Of a DNA stretch of 64,000 nt, positions 1-9,317 are shown piece by piece (position 1 is the first letter of the stretch; every line of letters begins with the position of its first letter). This DNA is from Ensifer sp. LC11 (lineage in GTDB: Bacteria; Pseudomonadota; Alphaproteobacteria; Rhizobiales; Rhizobiaceae). Position numbers and translations under genes: made by a program. The notes below the pieces were generated by a model. It was given only the letters and a program-made list of their open reading frames with translations, searched no databases and had not been told where the DNA came from. Location of the stretch: positions 62,001 to 126,000 of the forward strand of contig NZ_MBSO01000001.1 in NCBI RefSeq assembly GCF_001695835.1. The letters are read 5' to 3'.

Positions 1-2563
1 GAAGCAGTTCTGGGAGCGCGTCTATGAGCCCTTCATTCGGCGGGCGGCTGGTCTCGGTCGGGCGGTGCTCGAGCGCGATCCTGAGGCCTATGAAAAATCC
101 TGGGCGTTCTGCGACCTGCTCGTTATCGGTGGCGGTCCAGCCGGCCTGATGGCGGCGCTGACGGCCGGTCGCGCAGGCCTGCGGGTCATTGTTGCCGACG
201 AAGACTTCCGGTTCGGCGGCTCGCTGCTTTCGACCAGCGAGACCATTGACGGCGCTGCGGCTTCGATCTTCGCTGACCGCGCCGTCGCGGAACTGCAATC
301 CCTGCCCAATGTCACGCTGCTTTCGCGCACCACCGTCTTTGGCTGGTATGACGACAATGTCTTCGGCGCGGTCGAGCGGGTGCAAAAGCATGTCGCCGAA
401 CCCTCGGCGAAACTTGTCAGCGAACGCATCTGGCGCATCGTCGCCAAGCGCGCGCTGCTTGCGACGGGTGCTGAGGAACGGCCGTTGGTCTTCGGCGGCA
501 ATGATCGCCCCGGCGTGATGATGGCGGGCGCCATGACCACCTATGCCGAACGCTACGGTGTTGCGGCCGGCAAGGCGGTCGCGATCTTCACCAGCGGCAG
601 CGCCGGTTACCGCGCTGCGCGCGCACTTTCAGCCAAGGGCATCTCGATCGCGGCGATCGTCGATGCCAGGGCCGAAGCCAACGATCAGGCGCCGGATGGC
701 GTACGCATCATCCGTTCCGCTTCCGTCGTCGACACCAAGGGCAGCAAGCGTCTCAAGGGCATCGTTGTCGAACGTTCCGGCTTCGAGGAACTGATCGCCT
801 GCGACGCGCTCGGCATGCACGGCGGCTGGAGCCCGGTCGTACATCTGGCCTGCCAGCGTGGGGCAAAGCCGATCTGGTCTGAGGAGCTAAAGGCGTTCGC
901 CCCGCCCGACGTCGGCGGCGGCTTGCGGCCGGTGGGCTCAGCAAATGGCGTCTATTCGCTCTCCGGATGCTTCGACGATGGTGCGCAGAAGGCCGCGGCG
1001 ATTGCAGCCGAACTCGGCTTCAGCGCCAGCCTGGGCGCGTCTCCTGTTATCGACGGGGAAACGGCATCATCCTTCGCTGCGCTCTGGTATGTGCCGGGCG
1101 CCAAGTCGAAGGCCTTTATCGACCTCCAGAACGACGTGCATGCGAAAGACCTTGGTCTCGCGCTGCGCGAAGGCTTCGGCCATGTGGAGCACGCCAAGCG
1201 CTACACGACCAACGGCATGGCGACTGACCAGGGCAAGCTTTCCAACATCAATGCAGTCGGCATTCTCTCGGGCATGCGCGGCGTCAGCCCGGCTGACGTC
1301 GGTACCACAACCTTCCGGCCTTTCTATACGCCCGTCTCCTTCGGCGCACTTGCAGGGGCGGCGCGCGACGAGCATGCGGTGCCGGCGCGCAAGTCGCCGC
1401 TGCATGGCTGGGCGATCAAAAATGGTGCGACCTTCGTCGAGGCGGGGCTCTGGCATCGCTCCGCCTGGTTCCCGCGCGCGGGCGAGAAGACCTGGCGCGA
1501 AAGCGTCGACCGGGAGGTGCTGAACGTTCGCGCCAATGTCGGACTCTGCGACGTCTCGACGCTCGGCAAGATCGAGGTTTTCGGGCCGGACGCAGCCGAA
1601 TTCCTCAATCGGCTCTACTGCAACCCGGTCCTCAAACTGCCTGTTGGCAAGGCGCGTTATGGCCTGATGCTGCGAGAGGATGGTTTCGTCTTCGATGACG
1701 GCACGGTGAGCCGTCTCGGCGAAGAGCATTTCTTCCTGACGACGACGACGGCGATGGCCGGCGCGGTCATGTCCCACATGGAATACTGCGCCCAGGCGCT
1801 CTGGCCGGATCTTGACGTCCGTTTCACCTCGTCGACGGACCAGTGGGCGCAGATGGCAATCGCTGGGCCGAAGGCGCGGGCGGTGCTGCAACACCTTGTC
1901 GATGATGATATTTCCGACCGCGCGCTCCCGTTTCTTGCTGCCCGGAAGATCGTGCTGAAGACGGGTGTTTCGGCGCGGCTGTTCCGCATATCCTTCTCTG
2001 GCGAACTCGCCTTCGAACTTGCCGTACCGGCGGGCTACGGCGAGGCCGTGGCAGACCAGATCACGGAGGCCGGTCGGCCGCATGATATCTGCGCCTATGG
2101 TGCGGAGGCTCTGAACGTGTTGCGGCTGGAGAAGGGGCTGCTGACACATGCCGAATTCGACGGCCGCGTGACGCCTGATGACGCGGGCCTCGGCCGCATG
2201 CTGTCGATGCAGAAGACCGACTTCATCGGCAAGCGGCTGTCGACCCGTTACGGCCTGACGGCGGCCGATCGCATGCAACTCGTCGGTCTGAAGCCTGTCG
2301 ACGCCGACAAGGACATGCGCGCCGGTGCCCATCTCCTGAAGGAAGGAACAAAGCCTTCAACCCTGAACGACCAGGGCTGGATAAGCTCGGCCGGCTTCTC
2401 GCCGGTTCTCGGACACGCGATCGCGCTCGCCTTCCTGAAGTCCGGACGAGAGCGTTATGGCGAAAGGGTCATCATTTTTGACAAGTTGCGCGATCAGGAG
2501 ATTGTTGCCGAGGTCTGCGACCCGGTGTTCGTCGATCCGCAAAATGAGAAGCTGAAGGCCTGA
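1..2563 (+). CDS. soxA: Sarcosine oxidase alpha subunit, 5' end cut by window
   Basis: The reading frame is open from the first bases, so the start codon and roughly 130-150 residues lie upstream; 853 residues are visible against about 990 in the family. The product is the alpha subunit of heterotetrameric sarcosine oxidase, which oxidatively demethylates sarcosine to glycine and passes the methyl group to tetrahydrofolate. An FAD/NAD Rossmann motif (LLVIGGGPAGLMAAL) lies near the visible N-terminus, followed by a pyridine nucleotide-disulfide oxidoreductase region and a C-terminal GcvT-like folate domain from about visible residue 450. soxG follows after 10 bases. soxB and soxD, expected upstream, are outside the window. 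Family assignment is firm. Confidence 0.95.
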   Translation, partial: KQFWERVYEPFIRRAAGLGRAVLERDPEAYEKSWAFCDLLVIGGGPAGLMAALTAGRAGLRVIVADEDFRFGGSLLSTSETIDGAAASIFADRAVAELQSLPNVTLLSRTTVFGWYDDNVFGAVERVQKHVAEPSAKLVSERIWRIVAKRALLATGAEERPLVFGGNDRPGVMMAGAMTTYAERYGVAAGKAVAIFTSGSAGYRAARALSAKGISIAAIVDARAEANDQAPDGVRIIRSASVVDTKGSKRLKGIVVERSGFEELIACDALGMHGGWSPVVHLACQRGAKPIWSEELKAFAPPDVGGGLRPVGSANGVYSLSGCFDDGAQKAAAIAAELGFSASLGASPVIDGETASSFAALWYVPGAKSKAFIDLQNDVHAKDLGLALREGFGHVEHAKRYTTNGMATDQGKLSNINAVGILSGMRGVSPADVGTTTFRPFYTPVSFGALAGAARDEHAVPARKSPLHGWAIKNGATFVEAGLWHRSAWFPRAGEKTWRESVDREVLNVRANVGLCDVSTLGKIEVFGPDAAEFLNRLYCNPVLKLPVGKARYGLMLREDGFVFDDGTVSRLGEEHFFLTTTTAMAGAVMSHMEYCAQALWPDLDVRFTSSTDQWAQMAIAGPKARAVLQHLVDDDISDRALPFLAARKIVLKTGVSARLFRISFSGELAFELAVPAGYGEAVADQITEAGRPHDICAYGAEALNVLRLEKGLLTHAEFDGRVTPDDAGLGRMLSMQKTDFIGKRLSTRYGLTAADRMQLVGLKPVDADKDMRAGAHLLKEGTKPSTLNDQGWISSAGFSPVLGHAIALAFLKSGRERYGERVIIFDKLRDQEIVAEVCDPVFVDPQNEKLKA

Positions 2564-2573
2564 GGAGGCGGTG

Positions 2574-3128
2574 ATGGTTCGCGATTACAACAACCGCCAC
2601 GCGCTGGAGCAGAAACTGCGCGCAGCACCCACCCCACCGGCGGCCGATCACCTGATGGTCGGCCATTGGCGTGCCGTTGCGACGGTTCTGGCGCGATCAG
2701 GGCAGGAGGAGACCGTGCAGCGGGCAATCGCGTCCGTGCCGGAGTTCGCCATGCGGTTTTCTGCGCCGGCGGAATGGCTCGTGATCTCCGAGGCCGAGGC
2801 TCCAAGCGGGCTTGCGCGACGCCTCGAAGAGCTTTGCGGCGCAATGGCCCATGTCATCGACCTAAGCGACGGGCGCGTCGTCTTTCGCCTCTCCGGACCC
2901 AACGGGCGTCGCATCCTTGCCAAGGGTATCGGTGTCGATCTTCACCCTGACGTTTTCTCGTCGGGTGGCAGTGCCAATGTGCTGTGCGGCCACATCCCGA
3001 TCAATCTCGCGCGCGTTGGCGAGGATGTTTTCGAACTGATCGCGCCGCGCAGTTTCGCCGAATCGCTCTTCGACGACCTGATGCGGATGGGGCGGGAATT
3101 CGAGCTCACCGCGGCTTTTGCCGATTGA
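2574..3128 (+). CDS. soxG: Sarcosine oxidase gamma subunit
   Basis: A 184-residue protein whose size and position directly after soxA match SoxG, the small subunit of tetrameric sarcosine oxidase that packs against the folate-binding end of SoxA. AGGAGG overlaps the soxA stop region. The ATG at 2574 is correctly spaced from it, whereas the GTG at 2571 is too close, so 2574 is chosen. The C-terminal half (GHIPINLARVGEDVFELIAP and following) resembles GcvT-like folds. It is the last gene of the presumed soxBDAG operon; a small hairpin follows in the gap. Confidence 0.93.
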   Translation: MVRDYNNRHALEQKLRAAPTPPAADHLMVGHWRAVATVLARSGQEETVQRAIASVPEFAMRFSAPAEWLVISEAEAPSGLARRLEELCGAMAHVIDLSDGRVVFRLSGPNGRRILAKGIGVDLHPDVFSSGGSANVLCGHIPINLARVGEDVFELIAPRSFAESLFDDLMRMGREFELTAAFAD

Positions 3129-3183
3129 CCTGCCGTAGCCTACCGACCGCCGGAACGGGCCGCTTCTTGAGGTCATGAGCAAA

Positions 3184-3202
3184 TGCGGCATTCGATGCCG
3201 CA
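3184..3202. other. Short perfect hairpin downstream of soxG
   Basis: TGCGGCAT and ATGCCGCA pair perfectly around a 3-base loop. There is no T tract on either strand, so a Rho-independent terminator is not demonstrated; it may be a 3' RNA stabiliser or weak terminator for soxG. The rest of the 278-base gap 3129-3406 shows nothing else I can name; in particular I see no glycine riboswitch. Confidence 0.35.
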
Positions 3203-3406
3203 AACGGGTCGCCCCTTCGCCAAGAAACGGCGGAAATGGACAAGCGTCCTTCGCAGCCGTGGCTTTATCGCCGCCGCCTTTCTGTCTAGGCTTCCGATGT
3301 TCGCCGCTTGTGGCCTCATACCGGGAGGGCGGGCGATCACCGTGCTTGAATCTTCCTGACAATTTGGCCACGCCCCGAGCGGAGCGTGGGAAGACGGAGT
3401 GTACGC

Positions 3407-5833
3407 ATGAAAAGCCATGCCAAGGTCGTCGTCATCGGTGGTGGTGTCGTCGGTTGTTCGGTGCTCTACCACCTGACGAAATTCGGTTGGACGGATGCGG
3501 TTCTGCTCGAACGATCGGAACTGACCTCGGGCTCCACCTGGCATGCGGCCGGCGGCATGCACACGATCAATGGTGATCCGAACGTTGCCAAGTTGCAGAA
3601 GTATACCGTCGAACTCTACAAGGAAATTGAGGAATATTCCGGCCAGGATGTCGGCCTGCACATGACCTCCGGCATGATGCTGGCGGCCACCAAGGAACGT
3701 TTCGACTGGATGAAGTCGATCCTTGCCAAGGGGCGCTACATGGGGCTCGAAGCCGAGCTTTTGACGCCGCAGGAAGCGCATGACCTGATGCCGCTGCTCG
3801 ACCCCGACCAGTTCGTCGGCGCCGTCTTCGATCCGGTGGAGGGCCACCTCGACCCTTACGGTACGACGCATGCCTATGCCAAGTCGGCGAAGAAGAATGG
3901 TGCCGAGATCTACCTTCACACCAAGGTCGAGGACCTGGTACAGCGGGAGGACGGCTCCTGGCGGGTGATCACCAACCAGGGCGAAATCGTCGCCGAGCAT
4001 GTCGTCAATGCCGCCGGTCTCTGGGCGCGCGAGGTCGGCCGCATGGTGGGCCTCGAACTCCCGGTACTTGCCATGGAGCATATGTACCTGATCACCGAGG
4101 ATATGCCCGAGGTGATCGAGTTCAACCAGACGCGCGGCAAGGAGCTGATGCACTGCGTCGATTTCGACGGCGAGATCTACCTGCGCCAGGAACGCAACGG
4201 CATGCTGATGGGCACCTATGAGAAGGCGTGCCGTCCGTGGTCGCCGGTGACGACGCCCTGGGATTTCGGTCATGAGCTGCTGGCCGAAGACATCGACCGC
4301 ATCTCGCCGGAACTCGAAGTCGGTTTCAGGCATTTCCCCGCCTTCAACAAGGCCGGCATCAGGAAGATCATCAACGGCCCTTTCACCTTCTCGCCTGACG
4401 GCAATCCGCTGGTCGGGCCTGTGCGTGGCCTCAGGAACTTCTGGTCGGCCTGCGCCGTCATGGCCGGCTTCAGTCAAGGGGGCGGCGTCGGACTGGCGCT
4501 CGCCAACTGGATGATCTACGGCGACCCGGGATTTGATGTCTTCGCCATGGACGTTGCCCGCTACGGCGACTTTGCGACGCTTGCCTATACCAATGCCAAG
4601 GTGCGCGAGAACTATTCGCGCCGCTTCTCAATCCGCTATCCGAATGAGGAACTGCCAGCGGCAAGGCCACTGCTGACGACGCCGGTCTACGACAGGCTGA
4701 AGGCGGCCGGCGCCGTCTTTGGTGCATCCTATGGTCTGGAGACCCCATTGTGGTTCGCGCCTGAGGGCGTTGCGGATGCCTTCTCCTGGCGCCGCTCGAC
4801 GGACTTCGAGACCGTCGGTGCCGAAGCAAGAGCGGTGCGCGAAGGGGTCGGCCTGATGGAGACCTCGGGCTTTGCCAAATACGCGATCAAGGGCAAGGGG
4901 GCTGAAGCCTGGCTTGACCGGATGCTCGCTTGCCGCATTCCGCAGGTGGGGCGCATGACGCTGGCGCCGATGCTGAAGGAAGACGGCAAGCTGATTGGCG
5001 ACTTCACGCTGGCAAAGCTCGGGGAGGGGGACTTCCTGCTGATCGGCTCGGGCATCGCCGAGGACTATCACATGCGCTGGTTCGAGGCGCATCTGCCGAC
5101 GGACGGATCTGTTTCGCTAAGGGCACTGAAGCTCGAACTGGTCGGCCTGTCGATCGCCGGGCCGAACGCACGCGCGGTGCTCGCAAGCCTTACCCATCTC
5201 GATGTCTCCGACGCAGCCTTTGCCTTCATGGACATCCGTCGGATGGATCTCGGCATGGCGCCTGCCATCGTCGGCCGTGTCAGCTATACCGGTGATCTCG
5301 GCTACGAAATCTGGATGAAGCCTGAATATCAGCGCTATCTCTTCGATCTGCTGATGGAGAAGGGGGCAGCCTCCGGGATCCGGTTGTTTGGGCTCAGGGC
5401 GCTGAATGCGCTGCGCGTCGAAAAGTCATTCGGCAGCTGGGCGCGGGAGTACCGGCCACTCTACGGACCCGTCGAGGCTGGGCTCGGTCGGTTCGTCGCG
5501 ACCGGCAAGGACGCGGATTTCATCGGCAAGTCGGCGGCAATTCAGGAGAAGAAAGAGGGCGGCGCCCTCAGCCTTCGAACCTTCCTTATCGAAGCAAAGG
5601 ATGCCGATGTCATCGGCGACGAGCCGATCTATCTCGACGGCGTCGTGCGTGGCTGGGTGACGTCGGGCGGGTATGCGCATGTAAGTGGCGTTTCGGTGGC
5701 CATGGGCTATGTGCCGAAGGAGGTCGCCGACCGCTGCGACGGATGGTCGATCGAGCTGCTTGGCGAGATCCTGCCGGCGCGTCTGCAGTCGAATCCTTTG
5801 TTCGATCCAGGCGGGCAACGCATGCGAACCTAA
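3407..5833 (+). CDS. FAD-dependent demethylase, dimethylglycine/sarcosine dehydrogenase type (DAO + GcvT domains)
   Basis: An 808-residue fusion of an N-terminal DAO flavoprotein domain (Rossmann motif GGGVVGCSVLYHL near residue 13) and a C-terminal GcvT/folate-binding aminomethyltransferase domain from about residue 440. The motif SGSTWHAAGG contains the histidine that carries covalent FAD in dimethylglycine and sarcosine dehydrogenases. The expected reaction is oxidative N-demethylation with formaldehyde captured by tetrahydrofolate. The start is the ATG at 3407, preceded by GGAG at 3396; the upstream in-frame GTG lacks a ribosome site. It sits beside soxAG, as expected in betaine/sarcosine catabolism. 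Whether the substrate is dimethylglycine, sarcosine or another N-methyl amino acid cannot be told from sequence. Confidence 0.88.
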   Translation: MKSHAKVVVIGGGVVGCSVLYHLTKFGWTDAVLLERSELTSGSTWHAAGGMHTINGDPNVAKLQKYTVELYKEIEEYSGQDVGLHMTSGMMLAATKERFDWMKSILAKGRYMGLEAELLTPQEAHDLMPLLDPDQFVGAVFDPVEGHLDPYGTTHAYAKSAKKNGAEIYLHTKVEDLVQREDGSWRVITNQGEIVAEHVVNAAGLWAREVGRMVGLELPVLAMEHMYLITEDMPEVIEFNQTRGKELMHCVDFDGEIYLRQERNGMLMGTYEKACRPWSPVTTPWDFGHELLAEDIDRISPELEVGFRHFPAFNKAGIRKIINGPFTFSPDGNPLVGPVRGLRNFWSACAVMAGFSQGGGVGLALANWMIYGDPGFDVFAMDVARYGDFATLAYTNAKVRENYSRRFSIRYPNEELPAARPLLTTPVYDRLKAAGAVFGASYGLETPLWFAPEGVADAFSWRRSTDFETVGAEARAVREGVGLMETSGFAKYAIKGKGAEAWLDRMLACRIPQVGRMTLAPMLKEDGKLIGDFTLAKLGEGDFLLIGSGIAEDYHMRWFEAHLPTDGSVSLRALKLELVGLSIAGPNARAVLASLTHLDVSDAAFAFMDIRRMDLGMAPAIVGRVSYTGDLGYEIWMKPEYQRYLFDLLMEKGAASGIRLFGLRALNALRVEKSFGSWAREYRPLYGPVEAGLGRFVATGKDADFIGKSAAIQEKKEGGALSLRTFLIEAKDADVIGDEPIYLDGVVRGWVTSGGYAHVSGVSVAMGYVPKEVADRCDGWSIELLGEILPARLQSNPLFDPGGQRMRT

Positions 5834-5844
5834 GGGCAATGAGG

Positions 5845-5877
5845 CGTCGGCCTGGTCCTTCAGCGAGCAGGCCGACG
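5845..5877. terminator. Hairpin after demethylase gene
   Basis: CGTCGGCCT and AGGCCGACG form a perfect 9-bp stem with a 15-base loop, starting 11 bases after the stop codon. No T run follows, so it is a probable 3' end structure rather than a proven intrinsic terminator. The remaining gap up to livH is AT-rich, unlike its surroundings, and presumably carries the liv promoter; I cannot fix -35/-10 boxes. Confidence 0.4.
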
Positions 5878-6083
5878 TGGTAATTCCGGAGTTCTTACGA
5901 CTAAAGTTGATGATTTCGCGGGCGGAAGCTGCGGAAAATTTGATTTTTCTGGCTCCAAAAGCGTCAAATCGATTTTATCGAGGAAGATTTTGTCGAACTT
6001 GCGTTTTTTAGCTTTCCTTTTCGTTTGAAAGAGGTATGGAATCGATCAAACACAGTGCTCAAAATGAGCTCAAAAAAACAAGA

Positions 6084-6106
6084 GACCAGACCTTAGGGAT
6101 CTGGTC
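6084..6106 (+). promoter_or_regulatory. Leader hairpin just before livH ribosome site
   Basis: GACCAGA and TCTGGTC form a perfect 7-bp inverted repeat around 9 bases, ending 3 bases before the GGGG/GGAAG ribosome-binding sequence of livH (ATG at 6120). It could control translation entry or act as an operator. The structure is seen; any role is inferred. Confidence 0.4.
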
Positions 6107-6119
6107 CAGGGGAAGATTG

Positions 6120-7022
6120 ATGGAGTATTTCGTCCAGCAGCTCGTCAACGGGCTGACTCTTGGGTCTATTTATGGTATGATCGCAATTGGTTATACCATG
6201 GTCTACGGCATCATTGGCATGATCAACTTCGCCCACGGCGATATCTTCATGCTTGGCGGCTTCGCTGCTTTGATTGTCTTTCTAATTCTCACAACATTCA
6301 TCGGGGGCGTCCCGGTTGTACTTGCGCTGCTGCTGATGATGATCGTCGGCATGCTGACCGCGGGTCTCTGGAACTGGACGATCGAGAAGGTGGCCTACCG
6401 GCCATTGCGTGGCTCGTTCCGCCTTGCGCCGCTGATCACCGCGATCGGCATGTCGATCGCGCTGTCGAACTTCATCCAGGTAACGCAGGGCCCGCGCAAC
6501 AAGCCGATCCCGCCGCTCGTTTCCTCGGTCTATGAGGTTTTCGGCATCACCATTTCGCTGAAGCAGATCATCATCATCATCATCACGGCGATCCTGCTTT
6601 CCATCTTCTGGTATATCGTCAACAAGACGCCGCTCGGCCGTGCCCAGCGCGCGACCGAACAGGACCGCAAGATGGCGGCGCTGCTCGGTGTCGACGTCGA
6701 TCGCACCATCTCGGTGACCTTCATCATGGGTGCTGCACTCGCGGCGGTCGCCGGCACGATGTATCTCATGTATTACGGCGTCGTCGTCTTTACCGACGGT
6801 TTCGTTCCGGGCGTCAAGGCGTTCACCGCGGCCGTTCTCGGTGGCATCGGATCGCTGCCGGGCGCCGTTCTCGGCGGACTGCTGATCGGGCTCATCGAGT
6901 CCCTCTGGTCGGCCTATTTCACCATCGACTACAAGGACGTCGCGACTTTCTCCATTCTCGCCATCGTCCTGATCTTCAAGCCGTCCGGTATTCTCGGACG
7001 ACCGGAAGTCGAGAAGGTATAA
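6120..7022 (+). CDS. livH: Branched-chain amino acid ABC transporter permease LivH
   Basis: A 300-residue polytopic inner-membrane protein of the LivH family. The N-terminus (QQLVNGLTLGSIYGMIAIGY) and the motif NFAHGDIFMLGG are characteristic. It should pair with LivM to form the pore of a high-affinity leucine/isoleucine/valine-type importer. The ATG at 6120 is chosen because it matches the family N-terminus and follows GGGGAAG; a more upstream ATG at 6036 would add 28 residues not found in the family. It is the first gene of livH-M-G-F, 4 bases before livM. Confidence 0.95.
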   Translation: MEYFVQQLVNGLTLGSIYGMIAIGYTMVYGIIGMINFAHGDIFMLGGFAALIVFLILTTFIGGVPVVLALLLMMIVGMLTAGLWNWTIEKVAYRPLRGSFRLAPLITAIGMSIALSNFIQVTQGPRNKPIPPLVSSVYEVFGITISLKQIIIIIITAILLSIFWYIVNKTPLGRAQRATEQDRKMAALLGVDVDRTISVTFIMGAALAAVAGTMYLMYYGVVVFTDGFVPGVKAFTAAVLGGIGSLPGAVLGGLLIGLIESLWSAYFTIDYKDVATFSILAIVLIFKPSGILGRPEVEKV

Positions 7023-7026
7023 TTCA

Positions 7027-8427
7027 ATGGCAAACATTGCTTCTACAACTGCAAGCGCCGGCACTGACCTGACGGCGCGGGCCCTGCGCGAGGCTGTCTT
7101 CGCGGGCCTGATTTCCCTCGGCCTTTTCGTGTTGTTCGTCGGTCTCGAGACCACGCAAAACATCCGCAACGAGCTTGTGCTTAACCAGCGCTGGGGCCTG
7201 CTCGCGATCTTCGTGATCGTTGCTGCCGTCGGCCGCTTCGTCATGGTTGCCTATGTTCAGCCGGCGCTTGCAAGGCGCAAGGCCGCCAAGGCGGAAGCCG
7301 AGAACGTGGTGAAGGAGGAAACCTTCTTCAGCCGCAACTTCTCGAAGCTCGCAATAGCGTTCCTGGTCCTCTATCCGCCGATCGTCGTCATGGCCTGCAT
7401 CAGCATGGGCTACGGCATCCAGGGATCGCTGAAGTGGGTGGATAATTTCGGCGTCCAGATCCTGATCTATGTCATGCTCGCCTGGGGTCTCAACATCGTC
7501 GTCGGGCTCGCTGGTCTGCTTGATCTCGGATACGTCGCCTTCTATGCGGTCGGCGCCTATAGTTATGCGCTGCTATCGACCTATTTCGGCCTGTCCTTCT
7601 GGGTGCTGCTGCCGGTGGCCGGTCTTCTATCCGCCTGCTGGGGCATGGTTCTCGGCTTCCCGGTGCTGCGCTTGCGCGGCGACTATCTGGCGATCGTCAC
7701 GCTCGCCTTCGGCGAAATCATCCGCCTCGTCCTGATCAACTGGACCGAGGTGACCAAGGGTACCTTCGGCGTGTCGGGCATCGCCAAGGCAACGCTGTTC
7801 GGCATCAAGTTCGATGCCTCGAAGGACGGTTTCGCCGCATTGATGGGTCTGCCGATGTCGTCGGCCTATTACAAGATCTTCCTGTTCTATCTGATCCTCG
7901 GCCTTTGCCTGCTGACGGCCTTCGTCACGATCCGCATGCGTCGCATGCCGATCGGGCGCGCCTGGGAAGCGCTGCGCGAAGATGAGATCGCCTGCAAGTC
8001 GCTCGGTATCAACACGGTTACCACCAAGCTGACGGCCTTCGCCATGGGCGCCATGTTCGGCGGCATCGCCGGGTCCTTCTTCGCCGTACGTCAGGGCTTC
8101 GTGTCGCCGGAATCCTTCGTGTTCCTCGAATCCGCGGTGATCCTCGCAATCGTCGTTCTCGGCGGCATGGGATCGCTGACCGGCATTGCGATCGCAGCGG
8201 TCGTCATGATCGGCGGCACTGAAATCCTGCGCGAGCTCACCTTCCTGAAGGTCGTCTTCGGGCCGAACTTCACGCCGGAACTCTACCGAATGCTGATCTT
8301 TGGCCTGGCCATGGTCGTCGTCATGGTCTGGAAGCCGCGCGGCTTCGTCGGATCGCGTGAGCCGACCGCGTTTCTGCGCGAGCGCAAGGCCGTCTCCGGC
8401 AGCTTTACCAAGGAAGGGCATGGCTGA
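7027..8427 (+). CDS. livM: Branched-chain amino acid ABC transporter permease LivM
   Basis: A 466-residue LivM permease. About 110 N-terminal residues form an extension with two hydrophobic segments and a charged linker, as in the longer proteobacterial LivM proteins, followed by the core with the LivM motifs GLLDLGYVAFYAVGAYSYAL and LRLRGDYLAIVTLAFGE. It is the partner of LivH in the membrane. Its stop overlaps the livG start as TGATG, indicating translational coupling. Confidence 0.95.
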   Translation: MANIASTTASAGTDLTARALREAVFAGLISLGLFVLFVGLETTQNIRNELVLNQRWGLLAIFVIVAAVGRFVMVAYVQPALARRKAAKAEAENVVKEETFFSRNFSKLAIAFLVLYPPIVVMACISMGYGIQGSLKWVDNFGVQILIYVMLAWGLNIVVGLAGLLDLGYVAFYAVGAYSYALLSTYFGLSFWVLLPVAGLLSACWGMVLGFPVLRLRGDYLAIVTLAFGEIIRLVLINWTEVTKGTFGVSGIAKATLFGIKFDASKDGFAALMGLPMSSAYYKIFLFYLILGLCLLTAFVTIRMRRMPIGRAWEALREDEIACKSLGINTVTTKLTAFAMGAMFGGIAGSFFAVRQGFVSPESFVFLESAVILAIVVLGGMGSLTGIAIAAVVMIGGTEILRELTFLKVVFGPNFTPELYRMLIFGLAMVVVMVWKPRGFVGSREPTAFLRERKAVSGSFTKEGHG

Positions 8428-9317
8428 TGGCCCTCGAGACCACGACGATGACAATGACACAAGACCCCATTCTCAAGGTTGAGCACCTGTCGATGCGCTT
8501 CGGCGGTCTGATGGCCATCAACGACTTCTCCTTCGAGGCCCATCGCGGCGAAATCACCGCGCTGATCGGCCCGAACGGAGCGGGCAAGACCACCGTCTTC
8601 AACTGCATCACCGGCTTCTACAAGCCGACAATGGGCATGATCACCATGAAGCAGCGGTCCGGAAAGGAGTATCTCCTGGAGCGGCTGCCGGACTTCGAGA
8701 TCACCAAGCATGCGAAGGTGGCGCGCACGTTCCAGAACATCCGGATGTTCTCGGGCATGACCGTGCTCGAGAATCTGCTGGTGGCGCAGCATAACAAACT
8801 GATGCTGGCGTCGGGCTTTACGGTGCTCGGGCTCCTTGGATTTCCTGCCTATCGGCAGGCCGCCAGGGAGGCGAAGGAGCTCGCCCAGCATTGGCTCGAA
8901 AAGGCGTCGCTGATCGACCGGGCCGACGACCCGGCCGGGGACCTGCCCTATGGCGCGCAGCGACGATTGGAGATTGCCCGTGCCATGTGCACGGAACCGG
9001 AGTTGTTGTGCCTCGATGAGCCTGCAGCCGGTCTCAACCCGCGCGAATCGCATGCACTCAATGAACTGTTGCAGAGCATCCGCCATGACACCGGCACCTC
9101 CATCCTGCTGATCGAGCACGATATGTCCGTGGTCATGGAGATCTCGGACCATGTCGTCGTGCTCGAATATGGTCAGAAGATCTCCGACGGCAATCCGGAT
9201 TTCGTGAAGAACGATCCAAGGGTCATCGCGGCCTATCTGGGTGTCGAGGATGAAGAGGTTGAACAGGTGATCGAACAAATCGAGGAAATCGAAGGCGGAA
9301 AGGGAGGCACCAACTGA
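8427..9317 (+). CDS. livG: Branched-chain amino acid ABC transporter ATPase LivG
   Basis: A 296-residue ATPase subunit. Walker A GPNGAGKTT is near residue 48, Walker B is LLCLDEPAAGLNP, and the family-specific VARTFQNIRMF Q-loop identifies LivG. The signature motif is replaced by LPYGAQRRLEIARAM, the usual LivG form. The C-terminal tail beyond about residue 265 is acidic and glutamate-rich, slightly longer than typical. It overlaps livM and livF by single bases. Confidence 0.95.
   Translation: MALETTTMTMTQDPILKVEHLSMRFGGLMAINDFSFEAHRGEITALIGPNGAGKTTVFNCITGFYKPTMGMITMKQRSGKEYLLERLPDFEITKHAKVARTFQNIRMFSGMTVLENLLVAQHNKLMLASGFTVLGLLGFPAYRQAAREAKELAQHWLEKASLIDRADDPAGDLPYGAQRRLEIARAMCTEPELLCLDEPAAGLNPRESHALNELLQSIRHDTGTSILLIEHDMSVVMEISDHVVVLEYGQKISDGNPDFVKNDPRVIAAYLGVEDEEVEQVIEQIEEIEGGKGGTN

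Noticed and set aside
1067-2332. 421-codon open frame on the minus strand inside soxA
   Set aside because: Antisense to a well-conserved enzyme, no ribosome site, composition typical of a high-GC shadow frame (rich in Arg, His and Asp); no recognisable domain.
3129-3406. Glycine riboswitch before the dimethylglycine/sarcosine dehydrogenase-like gene
   Set aside because: Searched by eye for the paired aptamer cores and found none; only a small hairpin at 3184-3202.
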